DNA of 64,000 bases from Agapetus fuscipes (lineage: Eukaryota; Arthropoda; Insecta; Trichoptera; Glossosomatidae): assembly GCA_951799405.1 (NCBI GenBank), contig OX637333.1, positions 13,763,960 to 13,827,959 of the forward strand, read 5' to 3'. The first letter of the stretch is position 1; every line of letters starts with the position of its first letter. Below the pieces are notes generated by a model, which was not told where the DNA came from, ran no database searches, and was given only the letters and a program-made list of their open reading frames with translations. The position numbers and the translations under genes are program-made. Below are positions 53,617-62,600 of this stretch, piece by piece.

Positions 53617-53832
53617 AATCTATAATCTAAGTTACAAAAATATATTGCATTTAAGACTTTAAGTTCGTACTTAAACATGCTGCATGTGAACCTACAACAT
53701 AAAACCCAATCTCAAATGAACATAAACCCTGCAACTCTTGCCGACCTTACCTGACACAATGGTAACATTGGTAAAGTGAACCATTTTTTACAGTATGGGT
53801 GGTCAGCTTTATACTAACCTATAAGTCAAGGA
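53617..53832 (-). repeat. Family R copy
   Basis: AATCTATAATCTAAGTTACA to CTATAAGTCAAGG; its left part is shortened. Confidence 0.8.
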
Positions 53833-54129
53833 AACTTATTGAAATACAATAAACGATCGATTTTAGGTAGTTATTAAATGAGATTTTGGATCTAGCAGCT
53901 GTGCCGTGACCTAGATTAAGGGCCGTGACGCACTAGGCAGCCAGGCTGCCTAGTGCGTCACGGGCCTAACGGCACAGCTGCTTAGAAACGCCATCTCGCG
54001 GGCATATTTGGACGATGTACTCTGTAATAAAATGAATACGCACATTTAAAACTACCTAAAATCGTTCGTTTATTGTATTTCAATAAGTTTCCTTGACTTA
54101 TAGGTTGGTATGAAGCTGACCACCCATAC
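53794..54129. repeat. Large inverted repeat with central palindrome
   Basis: Arms of about 80 bp (53794-53872 and 54050-54129) include the start of a family R unit plus CTTATTGAAATACAATAAAC. In the middle are 14-bp arms (53894-53907/53969-53982) and a perfect 20-bp palindrome with a one-base centre (53923-53963). Confidence 0.85.
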
Positions 54130-54352
54130 CGGTAAAATACATACATGCATACATACGAACGAACGGATGTACAGACGGACAGGTTCGAAAAATTAGGTTT
54201 TTTTACATTTCGATATCTCATTTCTTTTTTCGACGACGAATACAAGATTTTATAGCAGTTCGTAAACACTGTTCAGCAAAAATATAAGAGCACCATTTTG
54301 AATGTCATTTTGAATAGACCTTAATTGAATTCGCGATGTTTACGTTTTCTTG

Positions 54353-54577
54353 AATCTTGCGGAGTCCGCGAGAAAAATACTTTTCTCCCGATCTCACCGG
54401 AGGAGATCAATAAAAATTAAACCAGACCTAACTCCATTCCAACAGAGGTTCCTGGCATCTAAGTGGAAGGAGCTGGAGGAGAGGAGGTCAGCGGGGGAGA
54501 CCAGTTTAATTATGAAATTCAGGGATGGGGTACCTTTTATATCAAAAACCGCTACAGCTTCAACATCAAAAAACTAA
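54353..54577 (+). pseudogene. LINE ORF1, C-terminal remnant
   Basis: Open frame without an ATG: SARKILFSRSHRRRSIKIKP, DLTPFQQRFLASKWKELEER, then TSLIMKFRDGVPFI. The LTPFQQ..L..... EL..R and GVP(F/K)I pattern is the usual end of ORF1 in Jockey-like LINEs. Stops at 54577, eight bases before the ORF2 start. Confidence 0.65.
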
Positions 54578-54585
54578 TTTTAAAA

Positions 54586-57411
54586 ATGTACTACCAAAAT
54601 GTAAGGGGCTTAAATTCCAAGCTGAATATGGTCCGATCTAGTTCCGCATTATTGAAGTTTGATATTTTTGCACTAACCGAGACTTGGTTGACGCCTGACG
54701 TTAATTCTTCAGAGCTTGGCTTTAATAATTACAATACATATCGGCTTGATCGATCTACTAGCACAAGTACCAAGTCGCGTGGAGGGGGTGTGCTACTTGC
54801 TGTTTCTAAATCCATTCAATCAAAAGTGATCCCCTGTATCAACAAGACCACTGAACTCATATTTGTACTGCTGCTTACTGATCCTTCATATATAATTGCA
54901 TGTGTATACTTGCCCCCTAGCTCTTGTGTTGAGCTCTACAGTGGCTTTGCAGCTGAGGTTGAAGCTATGAGGAATAAGTTCCCTCATTCAAAATTCTTGA
55001 TTGTAGGTGATTTTAACTTGCCTAATATATCATGGAATGAAGCTGATCCCTTGTTACCTAAATGCCATACTTCGAACTTCTCACTGGCGGAAACTACCAT
55101 ATTAAATCTTTGTAACTTTTTTCAAATTAATTTCACATTAAATGCTCGTAATCGTATTTTGGATCTAGTTTTTTGCAGTGATAATGCTGCTAAATCTATA
55201 GAATCATCTGATATCCTTGTTCCCATCGATACATACCATCCACCTCTTTCCATCTCTCTTCCATCTAATGTCCAACATAAAAACCATAATACCACTTATA
55301 TTGTAGACTTTTCTAAAGCTGATTTTGTTCATATGAATATATTTTTTCAGAGTGTTGACTTTTCTTTTGTAAATAATGATGATATTGAAGTTGTAGTAAA
55401 TAATCTGTACTCTATTCTATCCGAAGCGATCACTAAATTTGTACCTACTTTTAAGCTTAGTCCTTATTCTTGGAAATATCCCAAATGGTTTAGTCATGAT
55501 TTAATTGATCTCATAAAGGATAAGAAAGTGGCTCATCTGAAATATAAAATCTCTAATTCTTCTTCGGATTATCTAGATTTTAAGAAATTACGTAATGATT
55601 GCAAAATTCTGTCCAAAAATTGTTATTTAAATTACATTTCCAACACTGAGCGCTCTATTGTCCATAATGTGAAAAAATTCTGGTCATATGCTAACTCTCT
55701 GAGAAAGGGCGATCTCGGTATACCACATAATGTTTTTTATGATGATGTGTCATCTGATGATGTTCAAGAAATTCCTAACCTTTTTGCATCTTTCTTTAAA
55801 AGCGTTTATGATATTCATCCTGACTGTAATACGTTTGAATTCTCTTCACATATTGATTTACAACTGTCTAATTTGTCATTTAGTGTAGTTGATGTCATCA
55901 CAGAAATTAAATCAATGAAACCACTTACTAATCCTGGCCCTGATAATGTCCCAGCGGTAATGTTGAAAAACTGTGTACATAGCTTGTCTCAACCTCTGTG
56001 TGCGGTATTTAATTTGTCCATCGCGTCTGGATGTTTTCCCGCCCTTTGGAAGCAATCGTATCTTTCTCCAATATACAAGTCTGGTGATAGGAGTAACGTC
56101 AAAAACTATCGACCAATAAGTAAATTGTCCGCCATTCCGAAGCTACTTGAAAAGCTTGTACTTACTAAAATCCGGTACGTTGCAACCAGATCAATTTCAG
56201 TCCATCAACATGGTTTTTTACCAAACCGATCAACTACTTCTAATTTAATGGTGTTTGAAAATTTCCTTTCTAATGCTTTGTCTAGCCGAAAACAAGTTGA
56301 CGTAATTTACACTGATTTTTCAAAAGCGTTTGATCGGGTATCACACACTATCCTTCTTAGTAAGCTACGCGGTATGGGGGTGTCTGGTAGTTTTCTGTCT
56401 TGGCTCCGAAACTACCTTATTGATAGATCTTTGATTGTCAGAATAGATAATAATAGCTCACACTCCTTCTCACCAACTAGTGGTGTCCCCCAGGGTTCCC
56501 ATCTGGGCCCGCTACTTTTTCTCCTATTTATTGATGATATTACAAAGCAATTTCCTGACACAAATGTTCTCCTGTTTGCTGACGATATAAATTTTTTTAA
56601 AGTCATAGATAATGTGGCTGACTGTAATAGTCTCCAATTATCTTTGAATAATCTAGCAACCTGGTGTAATAAAAATGAATTGCCTCTAAATGTCTCGAAG
56701 TGTTTAGTAATGAATTTCTTCAGAATAAAAAATCCCATTATATATGACTATACACTTTTTTCAAACAGTCTTCGGGTGGTAACGGAGGTCACCGACTTGG
56801 GGGTTGTGTTTGACTGTGGATTATCTTTTAATGTACACATTGCTTCAATTTGTGCCAAGGCCATGAGAATGCTTGGTTTCATAAACCGCATCACCAAGGA
56901 CTTTCAGGACACTGCCGCAATCAAAATTCTTTATACCACATTGGTTCGCAGTGTTTTGGAATATTGCTCGCCTGTTTGGTCCCCCCTCTACATGGTGCAC
57001 GTAGACAATATAGAAAAGGTTCACTTAAAATTTTTGAAAATAGTTAATTTTAAACTCAATATTCCCCTGTCACACTTCGACCCGCTCTATTTAAATTCGA
57101 TTCTAAATCTAAACTTTTTGTCAGACAGACGTAAATTTATTGACTTAATCACCCTCTTTAAAATAAAACATGCTCTAATTGATTGTCCTGCACTACTTAG
57201 TGAGTTGAATTTTTTTACTCCACGTTCAGGGACTAGACAATTAGTTTCTTACCGCCCTGTATTTACTAGCACTAACGCACAAAGCAATAGTTGTATGCAT
57301 CGTTTACAGCGTGTTGGTAATGAGTATGCCTCACTTGACTTGGTTCTGCATAATAATAATTATCATACCTATAACCAAGGTCTGAAAAAAATGTTTTTGG
57401 GACATCCATAA
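54586..57411 (+). CDS. LINE ORF2: endonuclease plus reverse transcriptase, intact
   Basis: 941 codons from ATG 54586 without interruption. Endonuclease (about residues 1-230): MYYQNVRGLNSKLN, FALTETWLTPD (catalytic Glu), GGGVLLAVSK, IIACVYLPPSS, FLIVGDFNLPNISW, RILDLVFCSD, DTYHPPLSISL (the SDH-type motif as TYH). RT (about 450-720): LTNPGPDNVPAVMLKNC, WKQSYLSPIYKSGD, NYRPISKLSAIPKLLEK, HQHGFLPNRSTTSN, VIYTDFSKAFDRVSHTIL, TSGVPQGSHLGPLLFLLFID, VLLFADDINFF (FADD). C-terminal LVRSVLEYCSPVWSPLYMVH. Upstream in-frame codons extend to 54463 with no ATG, so 54586 is the better start. All catalytic residues are present except that the usual SDH reads TYH. Confidence 0.92.
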   Translation: MYYQNVRGLNSKLNMVRSSSALLKFDIFALTETWLTPDVNSSELGFNNYNTYRLDRSTSTSTKSRGGGVLLAVSKSIQSKVIPCINKTTELIFVLLLTDPSYIIACVYLPPSSCVELYSGFAAEVEAMRNKFPHSKFLIVGDFNLPNISWNEADPLLPKCHTSNFSLAETTILNLCNFFQINFTLNARNRILDLVFCSDNAAKSIESSDILVPIDTYHPPLSISLPSNVQHKNHNTTYIVDFSKADFVHMNIFFQSVDFSFVNNDDIEVVVNNLYSILSEAITKFVPTFKLSPYSWKYPKWFSHDLIDLIKDKKVAHLKYKISNSSSDYLDFKKLRNDCKILSKNCYLNYISNTERSIVHNVKKFWSYANSLRKGDLGIPHNVFYDDVSSDDVQEIPNLFASFFKSVYDIHPDCNTFEFSSHIDLQLSNLSFSVVDVITEIKSMKPLTNPGPDNVPAVMLKNCVHSLSQPLCAVFNLSIASGCFPALWKQSYLSPIYKSGDRSNVKNYRPISKLSAIPKLLEKLVLTKIRYVATRSISVHQHGFLPNRSTTSNLMVFENFLSNALSSRKQVDVIYTDFSKAFDRVSHTILLSKLRGMGVSGSFLSWLRNYLIDRSLIVRIDNNSSHSFSPTSGVPQGSHLGPLLFLLFIDDITKQFPDTNVLLFADDINFFKVIDNVADCNSLQLSLNNLATWCNKNELPLNVSKCLVMNFFRIKNPIIYDYTLFSNSLRVVTEVTDLGVVFDCGLSFNVHIASICAKAMRMLGFINRITKDFQDTAAIKILYTTLVRSVLEYCSPVWSPLYMVHVDNIEKVHLKFLKIVNFKLNIPLSHFDPLYLNSILNLNFLSDRRKFIDLITLFKIKHALIDCPALLSELNFFTPRSGTRQLVSYRPVFTSTNAQSNSCMHRLQRVGNEYASLDLVLHNNNYHTYNQGLKKMFLGHP

Positions 57412-57578
57412 TATATAATAAATTATATTGTTTTAGATTGTTATTATATGAACGATGTCTGCCTGGTGAATTTCTTTATTAGTGATATTTGAATGGTTTC
57501 TGAAGTTTTTATTTTTGATATGCTTTTTTTTTGCTTCTAACCTACTGTTTAGTGTTTAATAAACATATACAAAATAAA

Positions 57579-57680
57579 CAACTCTTACCGACTTTTCCTC
57601 AAACAGAGATAAAATTTTCATGGTAAACCATTCTTACAGTATGCGTGGTCAGCCACATACTAACCTATAAGTCAAGGATA
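57579..57680 (-). repeat. Family R: right part of interrupted unit 3 plus 80-bp duplicate
   Basis: 57579-57658 repeats 52432-52511 with one mismatch; 57659-57677 supplies the missing end of unit 3. Confidence 0.85.
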
Positions 57681-57697
57681 TTATTTTGTTAAGTTTT

Positions 57698-57911
57698 ATA
57701 ATCTAAGTTGCAAAGATACATACCAATCGAGATTCATATTAAATGCATTCCCACAAGCAGACATTTATAAGTTCGCGCTTACACATAATGCATGTTGACT
57801 TACAACATAAAAACCCAATCTCAAATTAATATAAGCCCTGCAACTCTTGCCAATCTTCCCTGAAACACAGCTGAAATCTGCAAAGTGAACCATTTTTTAA
57901 ACTATGGGTGG
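57698..57911 (-). repeat. Family R tandem unit 4
   Basis: AATCTAAGTTGCAAAGATAC to TATGGGTGGTCGA. Confidence 0.8.
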
Positions 57912-58050
57912 TCGATTTCCTTTTACAAAGGCTGCATGTTTTTATTTTACATGTTTTCCGAATTTTAACGCGAGGAAACTATGCGCAATATACACATTCA
58001 CCAAATGTTAAGGGGTTGGGCTGCGTAGCAGCCAGGGGCAACGCCCCTAG
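57912..58050 (+). mobile_element. Possible Helitron 3' end
   Basis: Two adjacent perfect hairpins, GGCTGC-GTA-GCAGCC (58019-58033) and AGGGGC-AAC-GCCCCT (58034-58048), finish in CTAG followed by T. A hairpin close to CTRR before T is the hallmark of Helitron 3' ends. No TC start or RepHel gene was found. Confidence 0.3.
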
Positions 58051-60299
58051 TCTTATTAACTTGCGTTTTAATATGTACTTAATTTTCACATTTTATTAAT
58101 GATTTGTTGTCCATGTTTTCAGTCCGCGAGACTGCTGTTGCCGAGTACTCCGATCTTAAAAATTACATTTCGTACTGTAAATAAGTAAATAAAATGTTTG
58201 TCTTTCAGGTCAAAAGGGGTGAATTCAACATTTCAATCAAGGGGCGCAAATGTCCTGAAATGCTTATAAATTGTTGTCTTTTTCCACAGCCTTGCAGTTA
58301 CTAACAAACACACCTTCTCTCTCACAAAACACCTGTGTCAGAAAGAATTGAACGCTGTTTGCTTAATATCTCAAATACCTGAACCTAACGGTTCTTTGCT
58401 GCTATGAAGGAGTTCGCATTGTGTTGGAAGTGAAAGCTTTCGGCTTCCAAAACTTTCCATCAAAACTATAAATCCAATGTCGACTGACAAGGAGCCATGC
58501 TCCGGAGCACGTCCTATGTTTCCTTTGGTTCATAGCTTGACCTCTCCTTCGGCCATGGTTATCTGCGTCCTCAACATCATCACTGAACGAGGGACGAGGT
58601 TACTACCAGACTTATATCATGACTTAGATATAGCTTCCATTGTTCCTCTGTTATGGGCTGGAGTCAACTGACGTCATTCCAACATCACAACACCTAGTTC
58701 CTGCTGGATTCTGACACCAAAATACAGTGCGAGCCTCGACATGGCGTTCGAGTTTTAAAAAGTCTCCATTCATTGTTTTTTGGCGTTCGGTTATTTCATG
58801 ACGCGGAGTAAGGTTAGGGCCAGTCCCTTCTAAAATATCCTTCCCGTGGTCTGAAAGGACCAGGCCGTGGGGCCAACCTGTTAAATTCTTGGAGGAAAGA
58901 GGAAGATGAGCTTTCTTCGATTTTGGGTCCCTCTTGCCTACGAGCAAATGAGGAATCCCATTTACAAGGAAGCTGGGGTGAAGGGAGTCATCTTCTACTG
59001 GGCCGGTTTGTCGTACCAGTTATTAAAATCAATCCCTTCCTAAAACACACTAATGAAATTTCTTCCACAGCAAAGAGAATCTACAAAAGGTAAGTGATCT
59101 TGGAGCGAGAAATGTTTACAACCGCTGGTTGGAGCTATGGCGCAGGGAGAGAAAGAAGAAGAAAAGATCAAACCATATCCTCTTTAATTTCGCTAAAACA
59201 ATACTAACCAAATAACTATTATTCAATTGATGTTTGATTATCCACTGTTTAATTGAGCTCTTATTATTGCCTTTGAAATAAATTCATCTGCATTAACGGG
59301 CGTCGGATTTTAAATAAATGAATCTCGCGGTAATTTTGTCAGAAATAAAATCGAGCGCGCTACTACGCGAATGCAAAATCTTGCATAATTCGGCATTGTT
59401 ACTGTTAAGGTTTGAATTAGTTTTTTATTGACATTTAAATTTATAAGTATTGTTATGCCCTTAATTACACAACCAGTGAAATATTATTACAGTCAGGTTC
59501 GTTTAGAGTTCTTTACACACTTATCGTAGCACTTATTGTTCATTTGTAGCACTAGACGGGAGAGACAGAGTGCTGACGTCCAGCCTCGATATCTCTCCTT
59601 GTTGGGAGCACGCGGGATGTCTGGTAGAGGTGTTTGGACAGAGCGGTTGCTCGATGTCCCTCGTTCCAGCTTCCACGATGCGTGTGTAGCGCGGGTAGCA
59701 ACGTCGGAATCTTAAATTGCCCAACAATTACTCCCGGCTGTGTGTATGTGTGCGCAGATGGAGGGTTACGTTTGGAAGGTCAAAAGTATCCGCACGAGTC
59801 CTTCCGATTGCGTATGTAAGTGTGCACGGAGAGATAGGACCGTTTGGGAGGTAACAAAAGCACCCGCACGATTCCTTCCGTAACACACGTGTGTGTGTGT
59901 GTGTGTGGTGCAGGCGGAGAGTTTCCGTCTTAGTGCAAGCCACTGATTCATTACCAGTACCTACGGGGCAATTTGCACTGCTCCTCACATAGGCAAGGCT
60001 TCGGGTGGAATCGACCCAGTTGGTACTCTTTATCCGAGAAACTAGCTCTACAAAGAAAGGTTGAGACCACCTTGGTTCTTGTTATCCAGCGGAGCCGGAT
60101 TTGGGAGGCCAAGTACCATGCCTTGAGATAATCAATAGAATATCTGCCTGATGGCTCAAATCTCATTCCTTATGAAGAATGCTTGTTTGATTTTGCGTAT
60201 GAGTTTATTTGTCTCAAAGCGCCATCTGTGGGTGTTTCTCTGAAGCTCACTGACACCACATTACCTTTGGGCTAGCTAATTAAATTCAATAAAATATTA
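58051..60299. other. Intron, no gene recognised
   Basis: Higher GC than most of the window in 58450-60170. Several open frames (for example minus 58651-58947) have no recognisable domain. A (GT)n tract lies at 59888-59908. Confidence 0.45.
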
Positions 60300-60490
60300 G
60301 TAAACTAGGCACACCTGTATTTCATCCTCACCATCATGAAAGAATTTGGGTCCACTACGAAGGTAGGTTTGAGACAGTAAAACAACAAATAACACAACGT
60401 TCTGTCTTTACCTATGCACAACGAGGGGTCATAACCACAAAATAGACGATCACACAGATACATAAAGATTATTGGCCATAATCTTATAAT
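60300..60490 (+). repeat. Diverged fragment of the TG...CA element family
   Basis: Shares AATTTGGGT..CCACTA, AACGTTC.GT and AGACGATCACACA blocks with 2965-3110. Confidence 0.45.
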
Positions 60491-60649
60491 TTTCACCTAA
60501 GGGTGAGCTGACCGATTCCGAACAGGGATTGTTTCCCTTCGTGTTCTCTCTTCGAAGGGAGTTTTCCAACAGGTCAGGTTCATTTCAGTTGGGCCGTGAC
60601 CATGGATCCCTTTATTTTCTCCGGATTTATTTTGAGGAAGTCAGTTTCA

Positions 60650-60790
60650 TTTCAAACTCCAGTATCCAATGTTGTTGGAGATGAAACACATTGATCTTTT
60701 CCAACAGTTTGGGTTCTGTCTTGCAGGTATGAAACAAGCCATTCCAAAGCTTTTCCGCCTATTCCATGGTGGGTCCATTTCAATTGTTTA
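60650..60790 (-). pseudogene. L2-like LINE RT fragment
   Basis: The minus strand reads HHGIGGKALEWLVSYLQDRT then QTV, matching FGIKGKALDWLSSYLTERTQ of the LINE at 62671-64000, and ends near TTLDTGV just before PQG. Confidence 0.6.
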
Positions 60791-61084
60791 TGCTCAACTC
60801 TATTACATCCCCCTACAGTTCTTTCTTGGTCTTGAGAGTTTGTGCAACCACACCATGAATTCAAGAGTCTTGAGTCTTAAAAAAATGTATAATATATCAA
60901 TTGAATAAAATTTCCTTTGAGGTCCGTCCCCTTTCTAAGTAACCTGACAAATCTCAAAAAAAATATTTAACCATTTCAAGAGAAAAATTAACTTATTCAA
61001 CGAATACAGGGAATTAAAGCATTGTAAGTTTTAAATAAATTACTGGTCCATATACAGTTTGGGTATTGAGGGGTTTCATTGTAT

Positions 61085-61595
61085 ATCAGGGGGACGGGGG
61101 GGCAGGAAGCATAGGTATATCAGGGGGACGTGGGTGCAGGAAGCATAGGTATATCAGGGGGACGGGGGTGCAGGAAGCATAGGTATATCAGGGGGACGGG
61201 GGGGCAGGAAGCATAGGTATATCAGGGGGACGGGGGGGCAGGAAGCATAGGTATATCAGGGGGACGGGGGTGCAGGAAGCATAAGTTTATCAGGGGGACG
61301 GGGGTGCAGGAAGCATAGGTATATCAGGGGGACGGGGGGGCAGGAAGCATAGGTATATCAGGGGGACGGGGGGGCAGGAAGCATAGGTATATCAGGGGGA
61401 CGTGGGTGCAGGAAGCATAGGTATATCAGGGGGACGGGGGTGCAGGAAGCATAGGTATATCAGGGGGGCGGGGGTGCAGGAAGCATAGGTATATCAGGGG
61501 GACGGGGGGGCAGGAAGCATAGGTATATCAGGGGGACGGGGGTGCAGGAAGCATAGGTATATCAGGGGGGCGGGGGTGCAGGAAGCATAGGTTTA
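61085..61595. repeat. G-rich 34-bp minisatellite, about 15 copies
   Basis: Unit: TATATCAGGGGGACGGGGG followed by (G/T)GCAGGAAGCATAGG. Units differ mainly at G/T before GCAGG and at GGGGGACG versus GGGGGGCG. Runs of five or more G on one strand could form G-quadruplexes. Confidence 0.95.
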
Positions 61596-61707
61596 TCGAT
61601 GTTTTACAATCTGGGAATGCGTTTCTTTGAAATTGCTTTCTCGGGCATGTGGTTAACAAAGGGGTACAAGAAAATTCAACTACAGCACTCATCAGCAATA
61701 TCCTTAG

Positions 61708-61935
61708 CAGTGGTGAAGGGTGCCATACAAGCCGGTTCCCATCGGCTTCCCTTTGAAAATGATGTAACAAAGTAGTTAAAAATATAGGCACAAAGTAAAA
61801 AAATACATTTAAAACCAACGAATCAGTACATATTTTTTCCCTATTGAAACCATGCAGTCTACATTATTATCATTTTTGCCTCATTTTAAACGGGAACCCG
61901 ATGGGAATCGGCTTGTATGGCACCCTTCGCCACTG
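61708..61935. repeat. hAT-type MITE with 8-bp target duplication
   Basis: Terminal inverted repeats of about 45 bp begin CAGTGGTGAAGGGTGCCATA and, reversed, CAGTGGCGAAGGGTGCCATA. ATCCTTAG flanks both sides (61700-61707, 61936-61943). 228 bp, non-coding. Confidence 0.9.
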
Positions 61936-61943
61936 ATCCTTAG

Positions 61944-62145
61944 AATATTTAATTGGACAATCTGAACTTGCAAATGCTATGTTAACGAAACCGGAATAGT
62001 AATCATGAAATAAAATTGTTTTATTTCTATTTATTCTCAATACTCGTATCATTGTGCATATTTATCCAAGTGATTGTGTGCAATCCATATTCAAACTCAG
62101 TAAATACTTATAAGTTTATTAAGATTATGAACAAATCTATTTCAG
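61944..62145. other. Intron end before KChIP exon
   Basis: Unique intron sequence ending in AAATCTATTTCAG. Confidence 0.6.
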
Positions 62146-62343
62146 GATTTACTAGTGACACTGAGCACACTTCTACGAGGCTCCATATATGAGCGTCTGC
62201 GTTGGACATTCCGGCTGTATGACTCAAACGGGGACGGCTGCATCTCAAGGTCGGAGCTGGCAGACATTGTGGGGGCTGTGCACGAACTCATGGGGCGGAG
62301 GCATGCGCAACACGCGGAGGACGAGCGCCGGGCTAGGGACCAG
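62146..62343 (+). CDS. KCNIP: KChIP-like calcium sensor, internal exon (198 bp, EF-hand 3)
   Basis: Sixty-six codons beginning DLLVTLSTLLRG and ending ERRARDQ. The central loop DSNGDGCISRSE is a canonical calcium-binding EF-hand (D1, N3, D5, G6, I8, E12) and is followed by the helix LADIVGAVHELMGRR. The acceptor is TTTCAG and the donor GTACGT at 62344. The phase-0 borders join the exon ending at 45142. In KChIPs this region holds EF-hand 3 and the linker to EF-hand 4, so the last EF-hand and C-terminus must lie right of position 64000. The segment HAQHAEDERRAR between EF-hands 3 and 4 is less conserved than the rest. In vertebrates this stretch is usually split into two exons; here it is continuous. 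Confidence 0.92.
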
Positions 62344-62351
62344 GTACGTAT

Positions 62352-62400
62352 ATGGTGTGCCACAAGGTTTTCATCTTGATCCTCTATTATTTATTATATC
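62352..62400 (+). repeat. LINE RT scrap next to a splice donor
   Basis: Encodes YGVPQGFHLDPLLFIISF, the PQG-type RT motif, starting about 8 bp after the exon border. Confidence 0.55.
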
Positions 62401-62600
62401 ATTCAAAAGTACACATTCTCTTTAAGATCTGTTAAAGTATAGTTATTTCTCACCTTTGAATTATTCAAGTTAGTTGAATTGAAATTTGCATAAGCATTTC
62501 AAATAAATATTTAAAAAATGGGTTCACAAGCTTGAATCGTTGTTACTAAATTGTGTTTCAAAGCATGAAGCATGAAGCAAGCCAAGACACTCAATTGCAA
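62401..62600. other. Intron between KChIP exon and LINE
   Basis: AT-rich; nothing recognised. Confidence 0.5.

Larger units (their letters stand above)
54300..57578 (+). mobile_element. Jockey/CR1-like LINE with intact ORF2
   Basis: Contains the end of ORF1, a complete ORF2 and a 3' UTR ending AATAAACATATACAAAATAA at the border of a duplicated 80-bp segment. The 5' end is not clear; ORF1 is largely absent. Confidence 0.8.

Noticed and set aside
58651..58947. 98-codon minus-strand frame with normal-looking composition
   Set aside because: No recognisable domain, no splice context tied to KChIP, no repeat evidence; kept only as unannotated intron.
61085..61595. Regular repeats resembling a CRISPR array
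   Set aside because: Units are directly adjacent with no unique spacers and the DNA is clearly eukaryotic; it is a minisatellite.
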